64,000 nucleotides of DNA from Hevea brasiliensis (lineage: Eukaryota > Streptophyta > Magnoliopsida > Malpighiales > Euphorbiaceae), in contig NC_079493.1 of assembly GCF_030052815.1 (NCBI RefSeq), forward strand, positions 126,793,894-126,857,893, given 5' to 3'. Each line of letters opens with the position of its first letter. Position 1 is the stretch's first letter. The notes under the pieces were generated by a model. That model made no database searches, had not been told where the DNA came from, and was given only the letters and a program-made list of their open reading frames with translations. A program made the position numbers and the translations under genes. Positions 10,328 through 21,904 of the stretch are shown here, piece by piece.

Positions 10328-12106
10328 TTAGTTCTTTCCTCTACATGGTGGAAGAGGTTTGCCACATAGGCATTGATTATGAGCATAGGCACTTGCAGGG
10401 AAGATATTATATGGCCTTCCTTGTGGGATCTCTCCACAAAGTCTGTTGGCTCTGAAATTTGCATGTCTCAAATTTTTAATTCCCAAAAAGCTCCTTGGAA
10501 TTGACCCTGTGAGCTCATTGATAGACATGTCAAGCCATTGAAGTTTTGATACGAGTCCCAGGCTTGTTGGAATGATGCCCATTATTTTGTTCCGGGAAAT
10601 ATCTAACCTTTCTAGTTCAACCAAGTTTGAAATTGAACTGGGGATGCGGCCTGCAATCTTGTTGCTTCCTATGTTGAGGACCTTCAAGCTTAATCCTTCA
10701 GTGACTTCTGGAATCGTGCCAGAAATTTGATTACCTGATACATCTAAAATCTCCAAAAAGCTGCTTGTCCTGTTGTTTAAGATTCTCGAGAGAGACCCAG
10801 AAAGCTGATTTTTCTGGAGCTGAACAGAGGAAATCCCATCTGGCAGTTTGATCTCTAAAAGATCAAACTTCAATTGGTTATTTGAGAGTTTGAGTCTTTG
10901 CAAATTAGACATATTGGTGAAGAAACCAGAAATGCCACCTGTGAAAAAGTTATCTGACAGGTCTATGGAGTTCAAAGAGCCTGGTTTTGTAAATTTTGGA
11001 AGGCTCCCTCTAAGTTTGCTGCCCGCTAAATGCACATCTGAAAGTTCCTTGTCTAAGATCCAATTTGGAACTGTCCCTAAACTGAGATTGTTGTAAGACA
11101 GGTCTATTGACAATAGAGAAGGAAGACCCCTGCCTTGAGTAATGGGTAAAGGGTCTGAGAATGCATTTCTAGATAAGTTAAGGTACCACAGGTTCTGTAA
11201 TCTTGAAATGGATTCTGGAATTTGACCTGTAAGCCTGTTAGAACTCAAAGAAAGATGGGTAAGGGATTTCAAGCTGCCAATCTGGTTTGGGATTTTTCCT
11301 ATCAGTTGGTTATGGTCCAACGACAAGTCCTGAAGTTTCTCTAAATTGAATATGGAAGTAGGCAGTTGTCCTGACAATTGGTTGTTGGAAAGATCAAAGA
11401 GGGTAAGGTTTTGAAACTGGCCAAGAATATCTGGAATTGACCCAGACAACAAATTGAAACTAAGCTCAAGAGTTTGCAAACTATGGAGATTTTGGAAATT
11501 AGTTGGGATAGAACCTGTTAAGGAATTTCTTGCCAGACCTAATAATTGAAGCTTTCTCAGATTCCCCAGGTTAGGAGGAATCTGCCCTGTCAGATGGTTC
11601 CCGTTTAGTGACAGAGTGTTGAGGTTGAACAAATGGCCCAAGCCAGGAGGAATGTTCCCTTGAAGAGAGTTGTCTTCGAGGATCATTTGTGCGAGATGAA
11701 CCAAACCCGAGAAGCTTTCAGGAATAGAACCTGCAATATGCTTCATACCACTTATGACCATTACCTCTAAGAAAGACAAACTACCCAGAGAAGGTGACAA
11801 AGTGCCACTCATGTAATGGTCGCTATCCCTCTCAGGCCCCTGCAACACCAACCCAGTTACCCTCCCTGTAGCAGGATTGCACTGAACACCCTCCCAATCT
11901 CCTCCACAGCAATCTCTCCCAGTCCATGAAGAGAGAATCCCTGTAGTGTCCTGGAGGATTCTAGCTTTGAACCCAAGAAGAGCTGCCCTATCCGTCTCTG
12001 AGCAAACTGGTGTCTGTAGTGGGCTTGTCTGAGCAAGCGACACTGAAAATACATCAAAAACGGAATATAGGAAAAAAAGCTTGAAAACCCACTTAAGAAT
12101 CTGCAT
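10328..12106 (-). CDS. Secreted leucine-rich-repeat protein (At5g23400/DRT100-like)
   Basis: Single-exon gene of 592 residues. Residues 1-26 form a signal peptide (hydrophobic core FKLFFLYSVFDVFSVSLA). Residues about 34-78 are the LRR N-terminal cap with the usual cysteines (CSETDRAALLGFKA, RDCCGGDWEGVQC). Residues about 100-555 hold about 18 plant-type LRRs with the L--L-LS-N-L-G-IP consensus. The C-terminal cap has the paired cysteines CLCGKPLPPC. There is no transmembrane segment or kinase, so the product should be apoplastic or wall-bound. From memory it resembles Arabidopsis At5g23400 over its whole length, a DRT100-like LRR protein of unsettled role. The ATG at 12106 is chosen because it directly precedes the signal peptide. 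The frame is intact. Confidence 0.94.
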   Translation of the reverse strand: MQILKWVFKLFFLYSVFDVFSVSLAQTSPLQTPVCSETDRAALLGFKARILQDTTGILSSWTGRDCCGGDWEGVQCNPATGRVTGLVLQGPERDSDHYMSGTLSPSLGSLSFLEVMVISGMKHIAGSIPESFSGLVHLAQMILEDNSLQGNIPPGLGHLFNLNTLSLNGNHLTGQIPPNLGNLRKLQLLGLARNSLTGSIPTNFQNLHSLQTLELSFNLLSGSIPDILGQFQNLTLFDLSNNQLSGQLPTSIFNLEKLQDLSLDHNQLIGKIPNQIGSLKSLTHLSLSSNRLTGQIPESISRLQNLWYLNLSRNAFSDPLPITQGRGLPSLLSIDLSYNNLSLGTVPNWILDKELSDVHLAGSKLRGSLPKFTKPGSLNSIDLSDNFFTGGISGFFTNMSNLQRLKLSNNQLKFDLLEIKLPDGISSVQLQKNQLSGSLSRILNNRTSSFLEILDVSGNQISGTIPEVTEGLSLKVLNIGSNKIAGRIPSSISNLVELERLDISRNKIMGIIPTSLGLVSKLQWLDMSINELTGSIPRSFLGIKNLRHANFRANRLCGEIPQGRPYNIFPASAYAHNQCLCGKPLPPCRGKN

Positions 12107-13138
12107 TTTAGGATATGGGTCTTGATCAGATCGCAGAGATAGGTGTTAGAATAAATAGGAATTTTTCCTAAGAAGTTGGGATCTGACAAGAAGAACTTTG
12201 AATGGGAAAAAGATCAGTATTCTAACATGGATAAAGTATAAAAAGGTGCAAAGCAGTCATGGTGGTTTATTCTATTCTACTCTAGTTCCTTCACGTAGAC
12301 AGGAAGGTATAATGATGATAAAGAGAAAGAGGAGATAAAAGATTTCAAGTGTGAATGTCAATTATAATGTGGTTTTATACTAGCATGAAACGCAAGAACT
12401 TTTGATGGGTATGCCCAAAACAGTAACAGTTTGAAGAGATTCACATAGCCGTTGGATGAATCACGAGGATACCAATCGTTACTTGAATGTTGGAGCGCAC
12501 TTTGATTCAAAATAGACCCAGCAACCTTTTCGAAATCAAATCACTGCACATTTTTTGCTCTATCTAATCGTTTCTTGTTTTGATCTGCTTGTACTATTTC
12601 AGGACCATAACCTCCTCTTTCTTGCTGTTATTTTTTTTTTAACTTCCAGAAAGATTAGAATCAAACTTGCTTCATCTTTTACACCTCCTCTAAGCCAACT
12701 CATCAAATCTACAATTGAACTTTCTTTAGCATATTCTGACCGTTTGAAGTTTGAAATATTGACAAAAGTAATTATTCTCTTTTGATCCAAGACAAAAAGT
12801 AATTATGATGACTGTGGTAAGTACAAATCACAACATAAGGAATGGTTCAGATTAAATTGAGATACTTGTGATTTCAGGCTTCAACCACCACCATATAATT
12901 TCCTTCAAGGGGATAGAGCATACAAATGATTATTAGCTTTTCCTAATCTGGAAGCTTGCTTGCTTTTCATGAATCAAAGTGGTTTTAAGTTTATGTTAAT
13001 TGGGAGAGTACTATGTGGGCCATCTCTTGTTTAATTGTTTTTGCTGCTTCCAAGCCTTCCTTGTGTGTTGTTTCTATGCTTCTGTAACTTCTAGGAGTAA
13101 GCAATGGTTGCAGAGGAAATGCTAAATGCATAATTAAC

Positions 13139-13141
<3 letters not shown>

Positions 13142-13180
<39 letters not shown>
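13142..13180. repeat. Poly-T tract
   Basis: 39 consecutive T. It could be the tail of an antisense retroposed sequence, but no coding body or flanking duplication is evident. Confidence 0.9.
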
Positions 13181-14087
13181 CTGAACCACGTTTATGTAAG
13201 TCAGAATTGTTGAATTTTTGGAAGGAATTTGTCAAACTGTCATTCTTGTCTTTTACTTGCTTCCACATCAAACTTATCCATTCTCATATTACTTTTCCTT
13301 ATTCTGTCCACAAGTTTTCTTCCTCTATGTTATGTTGCATTATTCCTCTATTTCTGGCATTGTTACTTTTTTTAAATATTTTAGTTTGAGATTATTAAAA
13401 ATCGATTTAAAAGTTAAATTAAACATTAATCTTTTATTAAAACATCTAAAATTGAAACTTTTTCAAAACTTTTTTTCTGATGTTCACTCAGTAAAATTTA
13501 TATATGTGAAAAATAATTATGTTGAGAAAATGATGAGCATTGTAGCTTTTGAAAAGCCAAAATCACATGCAAAAACATATTCTCTTTATTGTATAAAATG
13601 TTAATGCAACAATGGATTTTAATATGTGAGGTACCATTTTAGGTTGCAAAAGCCAAAATATGTGGCACTCTAAAGAAGAGCATAATTTCAAGAAAAGCTG
13701 AAGGAAAAGTTAGGTTACCAATGGAAAAGTCTCTGCATAATCTTACAAGTTATAAAACACAGAAACAATCTTTGTGATTAAATTTAAAAGGGTGAGAAAT
13801 GTATTCCAAGAGCATGATGAATGAGGAGTTTAAGGCTCCAGAGAGGACATAGAGAAAACAAAAGCATTCAGTGTGAGTGGGACCATTTCCTGAGAAAGAA
13901 ATCAACGGTTGTAATTGATTGATGAGCTGGATGGAGGAATGATCCAAGTGTTGACTGTCTCTTACTTTGCACTTGCAGATAGTGGGCAAGGTAAGAGAAG
14001 ATTGGTGAATTCGGCTGCGATGATTGCGCTAGATTGATTGCCGTCCACAATCTTCACTCTTTTTTATTGGTGCAAATCTCCACTCTC

Positions 14088-14124
<37 letters not shown>
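14088..14124. repeat. TTA trinucleotide microsatellite
   Basis: About 12 uninterrupted TTA units. Confidence 0.95.
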
Positions 14125-14125
<1 letters not shown>

Positions 14126-15160
14126 TTTGAGTTCATAATTTGACTCTGTTGAAAAATATTGTATAACATATCCTTTTGGGTCCCCTACACTTCAACTTGC
14201 TATGAATTTGCTTAATTTTTTTAAATTAAACAACATGCCTTAGCATTTTTCTGCATTCTGCTACTTGTTAGATGCTGGCTGCCACCATATATCATAAATT
14301 CTGTAAACAGTCTACATTTATGAAAAGGATTATAGACTGCACTCACATTTTATATTAGCCTCTCTTATTGTAAAATTTGTGTTATTTTTTATTTAGAGGC
14401 ATATGTACTTTCATGATTAATAAAATTTATATTTCATTTTAAATAGAATCGGCTAAAATATTTTAAAATTTTGAACTTAAATCGTAATTGAAACCAAATG
14501 GATAAAAAAAAGATACTAAACTTGTGGACTTTGCTTTTACTAAATCTTGAAAAACTTGACAGGATCTTCTAATGTTGTATTTAGAAAAAATAAACGAAGA
14601 AGAGGTTGACACATCCAACCTTGTTGTCTTACCTAATGCATTGACTCTTACATCCAACCATAGCATATAAAAGAAATTATATATGTTGTCACTAATCGTT
14701 TCTTTTAATTAATTAGCAAAGAGAAATGCAACTGCAAGCTACTGCTGTTTCACATGTTATTTAGAGAAAGTAGGTCCTTGTTCCTGTTTACAAGATGTTA
14801 CACAAGCTCACAAAAAAACTTTTCATGAGACCTACTAAGGCTAAAGCACTTACTAGCACCTCTTGGGGCGTCCCTCCCTGCCCTCTTTGTATGCTCCCAA
14901 CCAGAAACCAGAAAGCTGGTTCTATTAATTGGTTGGCTAGTAGAATTTCAGTTTTGATGGGTTATCACCATTTATTTATATGAGGTGAAATCCCCTTGTA
15001 TGGCAGAGCCCATTGGAGCATTTACAAAAAAATTCATACCATATGTTATGGGATATAAGACAAGACAATGGTTGGAAATTGGAATGGATAGTCTGATGTA
15101 TATGGCCGAAGTTGGTTTGGATCTATATGGGCTAAGTTAGAGCTAGAGGAAAAAAAATCC

Positions 15161-15250
15161 TAATGAAGTGGATCTGGGTCTACAACTTTAAGAGTTAAGG
15201 GTAACTAATGAAGGGGATCTGGGTCTAAAACTTCAAGACTCAAGAGTAAT
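15161..15250. repeat. 45-bp tandem duplication
   Basis: Two adjacent 45-bp copies (15161-15205 and 15206-15250), each starting taatgaag-ggatctgggtct, with a few mismatches. Function unknown. Confidence 0.8.
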
Positions 15251-15838
15251 ATATATATAGCATGGGAGTTCTGGCCCCTTCTCCATTTCCACTTTGTGTG
15301 CCTTTTAGCCCTAGTTGGAATTCTTTAAAATAAATGAAGCAATTTGAGAATGCAATTGGACTTTTTTTTTTTTCCTTTTAAAATTTTGAATTGAATATTT
15401 CCTATAAGTTTGAGGGGAAGAAATACCATTACTTTTTAATATAATTTTGATTAAAAGAGTAATGTTTGAGTGAATGTTTTGCTATACAAGAGATTAAGAT
15501 TCAATTTATGACTCTTTTTATTATTATTTTTTTTAACTAACACTCTTTTATCTTTGTTTCTTTATAATAAAAGGAAACAAAGTTACAATCATAAAATCCC
15601 AATCACAAATAAAATAAACCAACTTCTTCCTCTTAAGCAGAAATTAGAATAGAGTTCAGTAAAACAAGAAACAATAATTACAACTTATAGGAACCTTCAT
15701 AACAAGATAGCATATATGGATAAACTTCACTAGCGTTGCACCCATCAACTGCAGCATATGATAAGGTGCATTTTATTACATCCAAAGCAATAATTTTTGT
15801 ATCAAGCCCAACTCATTTGTCTCACGGGCCCAATTCAT

Positions 15839-17110
15839 TTATCTCACAAGCCCTAGATTAAGGATACCCCACGATGTCTGTGGCCATGATTTTTCTTTTG
15901 CTTTCATCAACAAAACTCTAGCCCAAGCAATCCATCCTTCCCAAGACATCCTCTTGTCCCAAGGACTTCCCCACTCCAACATCAGTGTCAGCCCTCTCTC
16001 TGCCTCCTTCTCAGCCTCCTCAAATCTCCCCTTTGTCAAATAAACCTGACCCAACGCCACTCTTGGCTCCCCAACAAAAGGGTTCTTCTCAACACACCTC
16101 AACAACAACTCCTCGGCTCTGTCTATCCCTATCTTAGGCATATCACAAACAGCTTCCCAATACAAGTCCCTTGCCATTATCTGCTCTCTCGCGTCTAAAA
16201 TCTTAGTGCACTCATCAAAAACTGGTGGCACCACAAGCTCTATATCCTCATCTCTGACTTGATCAACCCCAACTCCACCAGCCCTTTTCCTTTCATGTAT
16301 AAAAATCTCTTCCTCTCTCCGTATCAAAGTATAAAGAGCACCCATTCGAGATATTGAATTGATCCATAGCCCTGGCTTGCCATCTCCAGGCCACAAAGTA
16401 GCAAAGTTATTCCCCAAGAACTCGAGCAGACCATCCAAGTTGTTAAATAACTCATCTTGAAAGCCAAACAGTTGATCACTGAAATCAGCCATGGTCATCA
16501 GGAGAAAAACAGCCACTACTCTTCTTGTCACCAGAACGTCCTCTCCTGTCTTTATATGCTTGACGGTGATGCCTCCAGCAGGCAAAAGAGAATTGAGTTT
16601 CTTCCTCCAGGATTCATCGTTGAAAATACCTTTGTCCTTGGCATTTTTCAGCGATATCTCAGAGAGTTTGAGGTGTTGGACGAGTTCATTATCAGAATAC
16701 TTGAACAAGAGATCATCATGGATCAAGGGTTGGCGTGGAACGATACAAAATAAGTGAATCAATCTCTCAGCGGCTTCACCAACGTGGCTGCGAACGACAT
16801 CGCGTCCGGTGTTGGGATCAAAGATAGCAAGATTGACATAAGAATTGGAATAAGCAGAGTGGAAGAGGCCACAAAGACAAACAGAGTCAGGAGCATTCCA
16901 GATCTTGAGGATGCGGTAGATGTCGAGCAGGTGATCGAGAAAGCTGCCATGCTTGTGCCAACACTCTCCAGCACCGACAGAACGCAAGACTGCAACTAAA
17001 GAAGGCAAATTGACGTCGATGGATTCGAGCTCACCACGAAGGAAGGGGCGAGCAGAGGCTAAAAGGGTCTGAAGGTAATTGGATTGTTGATGAGAATGTT
17101 GAGAAGGCAT
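15839..17110 (-). CDS. DUF6817 and TPR-like domain protein
   Basis: Single-exon gene of 423 residues, intact frame, ATG at 17110. Residues about 35-215 match the DUF6817 type: WHKHGSFLDHLLDIYRILK, CLCGLFHSAYSNSY, GEAAERLIHLFCIVPR. The arrangement of His54, His60 and His84 on helices resembles an HD-domain fold, though the classic HD pair is not present. Residues about 340-405 contain TPR-like helices (AEELLLRCVEKNPFVGEPRV, GQVYLTKGRFEEAEKEAERG). The C-terminal part is rich in Trp. Proteins of this layout are conserved in land plants as TPR-like superfamily proteins of unknown role; there is no signal peptide or membrane segment. It stands alone, with no close partner gene. Confidence 0.9.
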   Translation of the reverse strand: MPSQHSHQQSNYLQTLLASARPFLRGELESIDVNLPSLVAVLRSVGAGECWHKHGSFLDHLLDIYRILKIWNAPDSVCLCGLFHSAYSNSYVNLAIFDPNTGRDVVRSHVGEAAERLIHLFCIVPRQPLIHDDLLFKYSDNELVQHLKLSEISLKNAKDKGIFNDESWRKKLNSLLPAGGITVKHIKTGEDVLVTRRVVAVFLLMTMADFSDQLFGFQDELFNNLDGLLEFLGNNFATLWPGDGKPGLWINSISRMGALYTLIRREEEIFIHERKRAGGVGVDQVRDEDIELVVPPVFDECTKILDAREQIMARDLYWEAVCDMPKIGIDRAEELLLRCVEKNPFVGEPRVALGQVYLTKGRFEEAEKEAERGLTLMLEWGSPWDKRMSWEGWIAWARVLLMKAKEKSWPQTSWGILNLGLVR

Positions 17111-18460
17111 GGCTAGGATGAGGAAGAGGAAACAAGGAGAAAGAGCAGCACGTAAAGATACGTGACGGATTTTAATTCTTTTGCTGTGGTAGAGAGAGTG
17201 ATCGTTTTCTGTTTGTTTCTATTTATTGGGAAAACAAAACGCATCGACATCCCGATTCGCGATAACCATAAAATCAAAATTACTTTATCATCATATATAA
17301 ATATATATATTAACAATTTTCTTAAATAAACTCGATTTTTTTAGTTTAATATTTTTTTGAATTGAAATTTATATAAAATCGATGAGGAAGTATATAATAA
17401 ATATATATTTAAATATGAATTTAATGTTTATTCAATTTATTTTTATATAAAATCAATTTTTTTAATAATCATATTAGTTCTATCTCATGGTCTCGATTTA
17501 GACAGTAATTAAAGAAAGAAAAAGATAAGAAAATACTAGAAATTAGATTTTCATTTTCCTTCAATTCTCTTAAAATTAAGAAATTTTTATATAATTTAGA
17601 GTAGAAAAGAAAGGAAAAAAAAAGGAAAATAAATGAGTAAAGAAAATTATGAAAGCTGAAGTTACAAATATAAACCAAAGCTACATAATGAGATTATAAT
17701 AATAAAAATAGACTTTTTGTTAATTAAAGTGATCAAACACTAAAAATGAAAAATAATTTATTTTTATTTTGTTTTCTCTTTTATTATTTAATTTATTTTT
17801 ATTTTTATTGGACAACTAAAAAACCTAATTAAACAAAGGTTAAAAGAAAAATTTTCTTTTCTTGTCTCAACCTTTGCAAAAGTGGTGGGGTGGTTGGAAG
17901 GCATCTACAAATAAAAGCAATTTCTTTATGGCCAAAGCGACAATGGAGAAATTTAATAAAAAAACACTAAAAATGTAGCGATATATGATTGGGAATTATT
18001 TAGTAGATTAAATGTATATACATGTGCATGGCAGGTACCACTATAAATGCTGCGTGGTCCTTCCTATATCATAGGTCCATGGGTTGCAGTTGATTGGGGG
18101 CTTTTATACCAGTACTCAACCATCAACATGAAGATCAAAGTCATCAATTACCAATCGAGACGTGCACTGAATTGCCGTCGAGCCATGTCACATGAAATAG
18201 AGATCTCTCTACAAATTTACTTTATAAACAAATGAAAATTAATTAAATTATTTTTTATTTTTCATTAAGTACATGTTTTTATAATTGAGTGTTAAAGAGT
18301 ACATGATTGTTTAACACTAAAGGATATTTTATAGAGTAATGAAAGGTTTTGTAATGTTTTAGAATTATGTATTTGTGTTTGCGAGAATTCATAATTTTTT
18401 TAAAGCAAAATTTTTTATTATTATTATTTAACCACCAAATTAACGGATTCATCTTTTTAA
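17111..18460. other. AT-rich intergenic DNA
   Basis: Includes the promoter side of the DUF6817/TPR gene. It is very AT-rich, with runs of atatatat near 17290-17310 and 17400. No gene, RNA or clear transposon end was found before the LTR at 18461. Confidence 0.6.
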
Positions 18461-21097
18461 TGTAACACCCCTAATTTTAAATTTATTATTTTGTGAGTAA
18501 ATATTAATATTTTATTTTATTTAAATTTTAAGAAATTATTTGAAATTTTTCGGATTTTAGAAATCGGGTTCGATTTTTCAAAAATATAAAACTTTGATGA
18601 TTTTTAAAAATTAATTTAAAGACCACGTGGTAAAATTAAAAATATATTTGGACTCTACGAATTTTTCTGAGTTTTCTAAAACTTTTTCAAAATTTTTGAG
18701 CCTCGTTTTTTGTCCCAAGGCAGAGTAAAAATTCAATTTCGGATACCTAGAATCGAACCGGCCGAATCAAACTAGATCGGATCGAACTGATCAAATTAGA
18801 CCGACCCATTTTCTTTTTCTTTTCTCTTTCGTGCACCCCCGTTGCTCTTTCTCTCTCTCCCATTTTCTCTCTCCTCTCACCTCCCCTCGCCGGCTAGCCG
18901 CCACCCAACCCTCCCCAGCTCGTTAGCGCACCTTCAGGCCTCTTCCCCACTGCCGGCCGACGCTCCAGACGGCCGAAAATGTCACGTGAAGACCCACCTG
19001 TGCTCACGCATCATTTCAGCTTCCCGGCTAAAATTCGACCGATCCGGCCACCGTTTGGGCTGGATCTTGTGTCGAAACTTATTTATACCACCAAGAACAC
19101 CAAAATTCATCGAGCGGTTTGCCCAATTTTTATCCCGGAAGTTTTAGTCCATTTATACTTTTGGGCTAGATTCTCACAAACCGTAAACCCCACGAAAAAA
19201 CCGAGAGTACCAGAGCCCTCCACTTGTCAAGAGCTTCGCGACAATATAAATTTCAAAATTTTCTGACACCGTTTTTCGGTGAGTCCCCTGAAATTTCGTA
19301 GTATTTTTCCGAGCACTAAATGAGTTTAAAAAATTCTATAAAAATTATGTACTAACCCCCGTATTGTAGACTTCATGTAGGTACCTTCAATTAGTGGAAA
19401 TTCAACGGTTGCCCAGGTTTGTAAATATCGAGCCAGACAGACAGGCTACCGAAAAGCCTTGGAATTAGGTCGAGATTTTAGCTACCCCACTGTTGTCAGA
19501 CGTTTCGAGCACGTCCCCTGGGTTAGAATCGATATAGTTAAACCCGAACCTTACTTTTTCTTAATTATCTAGTGCTTGAATGGAATTAAAAATCCATAAA
19601 ATATTCGTAGTAGCTTAGAAAATTATAATTCCTTTTGCATTAGTTTAGTAATATTTCTAAGGACCGCGGGGCAAAGTTTTAGAATTTTTAGAGCTTATTT
19701 GGGTAGTTTTTGCAAAAGGGTTAATTATAAAAACTAAACTGTAATTTTACATATTGTGATTGATAACTGTTTCGATGGGCCCAGGAGGGGCTGTGTGATG
19801 TGACTGAGTTGTGAGTGTATGGTTTGTGGATATAAAAGTGAATTTTAAGCCATTTGCAGGTTGGGTAGGTTTTAGGTATAGGGGAGACTCTGCCAGATTT
19901 TCGGCACGGCTTAGGACATCTTTGGTCTTTTCTCAGTTTGTATTGAGTAAAATATATTAAATAATTGTAATAAAATTGTCAGGTGAGCCGGGATAGCTTT
20001 ATTCCTCCGCCCAGCCACCACAGTGATTGCGGTTAAGTCTGTAAGTAAAATATTAATTTTAATTGTAATTTCGATATTACTATATGTTCAAGCATGCTCA
20101 TGCATCACTTATATGTATATATTTATGTAGTTAAACACTAGGCATGTTTTATATTGCATTCTTAATTGATGAATTGCCATGTGTGTTATTTGTGGTAATT
20201 TGGAGCAGTATGCGTGCGTTAGCGTGCGTGTGATATGGTACTGGATATGGACAGGACGGATAGACATGGCTTGAGATCTTCGCTCGGACCCGGTCCTTCT
20301 GGATAGACACGGCTTGAGATCTTTGCTGGGACCCCATGTTTGATTTATTAAGCGAAAGTCCGGCTTGAGATCTTCGCTGGCAGATGTTAGATTAAGAGGG
20401 CTGTATAGGGGATCAGCTCCCATATATGTATTATTTGACATTATCGAGTGTGTGAGTATTCCAAATTGCCTTTTTGATGTGATTTGTATGAAAATCATGA
20501 CGATGTTGCATTTTACTTCACAGGGTACATTAGCTTTAGATAGCTATAGAGATTATGGTTAAAATTGATATTTTACTCTCTGAGTCAAATGCTCACTCCT
20601 GTTCACCTTATTTTTTCAGGATACAGGAGATTTCTTGTTGAGTTCTAACCTGCCTCTCTCCCTTGTAGGTCGTCTATTAATGTCTGTAATGTTTGTATAA
20701 TTCTGTTAACTCCTAGAATTTCGTATGTGTTAGAAATATTATTTGATTTGGGTCTGTAACATATTTGCCATGTTGAACCTGTAAACTTATTAAAAGCATG
20801 TATGTTGGATTGGATGAGGGAGCCGAGCTCCCATTTATTTCCATGACATTTGATTATGTGGAGGGTGAGCTGAGCTCCTCAGGTGATTATATATTGTGTT
20901 TACAGGTCGAGCGAGTCAAAAACTTCCCGTTAAATGGTCCATGTTGTAGCCGAACTTTATCCGGTTGAATTCTTGAAATTAGGCCCAAATGGGCCTTAGA
21001 GTTGGGTTGAGGAATAGTTAGGTTTACTACGGCCCTCAGGGGCTTTAGGCTAGCCCAGTTCCTAGTGCCGGTCCGGCCTATAGGTTGGATCATGACA
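18461..21097 (+). repeat. 5' LTR of the Tekay/Del-type element (copy A1)
   Basis: About 2637 bp, TGTAACACCC to catgaca. It matches 48985-51606 in inverted orientation, including the ends. Three imperfect copies of a 19-bp motif (ggcttgagatcttcgctgg) lie at about 20268, 20308 and 20361, and their counterparts are conserved in the other LTR at about 49685-49805. The strand-specific open frames within it are incidental. Confidence 0.92.
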
Positions 21098-21101
21098 AAT
21101 G

Positions 21102-21113
21102 TGGTATCAGAGC
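21102..21113 (+). promoter_or_regulatory. Primer-binding site, initiator tRNA-Met type
   Basis: TGGTATCAGAGC lies 4 bp after the LTR end, an exact match to the usual plant site for initiator tRNA-Met priming. Confidence 0.9.
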
Positions 21114-21325
21114 TTAAGCTCCAGATTCATAGGGAAAAATTGTCTAAAGTGTTGGAAAGAGTCTAATAGGAGTCACATGCGGAATATAGGGTCCACAATC
21201 GTCTTGCATTGTTATCTTCGTTTCTAGTTTCTACTTTGTATAATTGTGTGTAAGTATGAGTCTATAGAGTTGTGTAACATGCCGTTTTGAAATTTTGTGG
21301 GCTAATGTTGCTGAATTTCAGGAAA

Positions 21326-21904
21326 ATGCGTAGAAGTAGGAGAGCTACCACTACACCAGAACCAAATGTGCCTGACGAGGTGTCGGCACAGGATGAGGCG
21401 CCTGCCCCAAGGAGGTGGGGTAGGAGGCCTAGACCTGCTCAAGTAGAAGAGTAGCTGTCACCAATTCAGGATCAGTCTTTTATGGCTTAGGGTCCCATGG
21501 ACCCAATGGCAGCTACTCTAGCTGGCTTGTAGAGAACCATTGATATGATGGCACAGTATATGGTCCACCCTCCCCAACAGCAGCAGTCCACCGCACCAAG
21601 AGGGGAACCTTACAAACAAATAATAAATTTCAAGAAGTTGGTGCCTGATACTTATGATGTGTCAAATGATGCTTATCGATTTTTAGATTCCTGCAAACAG
21701 GCAGGGATGGAGTTGCAGTTGACTGATAGGAGACTTATAGAGTGTGTGTAGCATGTCATGGGGCCTATGCCTGGACAATAGATGAATGACTATATATTGC
21801 CTCGAATGGAAGGTTTGTCACGGACCTAGTTTGTGGAACTTTTTATCAACAGGTTTGTGCCAGAAAGTTTCAGAGATCAAAAGCAGTGGGCCTTTGAGGC
21901 CTTA
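21326..21904 (+). pseudogene. gag of Tekay/Del-type copy A1, broken only by TAG codons
   Basis: From ATG 21326 one continuous frame of about 193 codons reaches the Ogre boundary with no indel. It starts with an RRSRRATTTPEPN leader and continues into the retrotransposon gag domain (FVELFINRFVPESFRDQKQW). It contains six in-frame stops, at 21452, 21488, 21530, 21749, 21779 and 21827, and every one is TAG. TAG can arise from CAG or TGG by one C-to-T change on either strand, which fits deamination in silenced DNA. The gag domain is cut off at about 21904. Confidence 0.85.

Larger units (their letters stand above)
12107..15838. other. Intergenic DNA between the LRR and DUF6817/TPR genes
   Basis: The part just right of 12106 should be the promoter and leader of the LRR gene; I found no convincing TATA box on the minus strand. 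The remainder is AT-rich with a T39 tract (13142-13180), a TTA microsatellite (14088-14124) and a 45-bp tandem pair (15161-15250). Open frames in it are short and lack protein character. Confidence 0.6.
18461..21904 (+). mobile_element. Ty3/gypsy element of Tekay/Del type, 5' LTR and start of gag (truncated)
   Basis: Starts with TGTAACACCCC and has a long LTR, a Met-type primer site and a gag start, then ends abruptly in gag where the Ogre-type element begins. The same LTR family occurs inverted at 48985-51606, next to a chromodomain-containing pol, which assigns the family to the chromovirus Tekay/Del type. No continuation of this gag or its 3' LTR appears right of the Ogre element, so the rest has been lost. 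Confidence 0.9.

Noticed and set aside
10848..11096. Plus-strand ORF opposite the LRR gene.
   Set aside because: Shadow of the repetitive LRR coding sequence; no independent protein features.
13142..13180. Poly-T tract as the tail of an antisense retrogene or LINE.
   Set aside because: No coding body, target duplication or LINE features on either side.
16457..16999. Three overlapping plus-strand ORFs opposite the DUF6817/TPR gene.
   Set aside because: Shadows of the real minus-strand gene.
18842..19266. Plus-strand ORFs of 95-101 codons in the Tekay LTR.
   Set aside because: Serine/proline-rich chance frames in GC-rich LTR sequence; the matching stretch in the other LTR is not kept open in the same frame.
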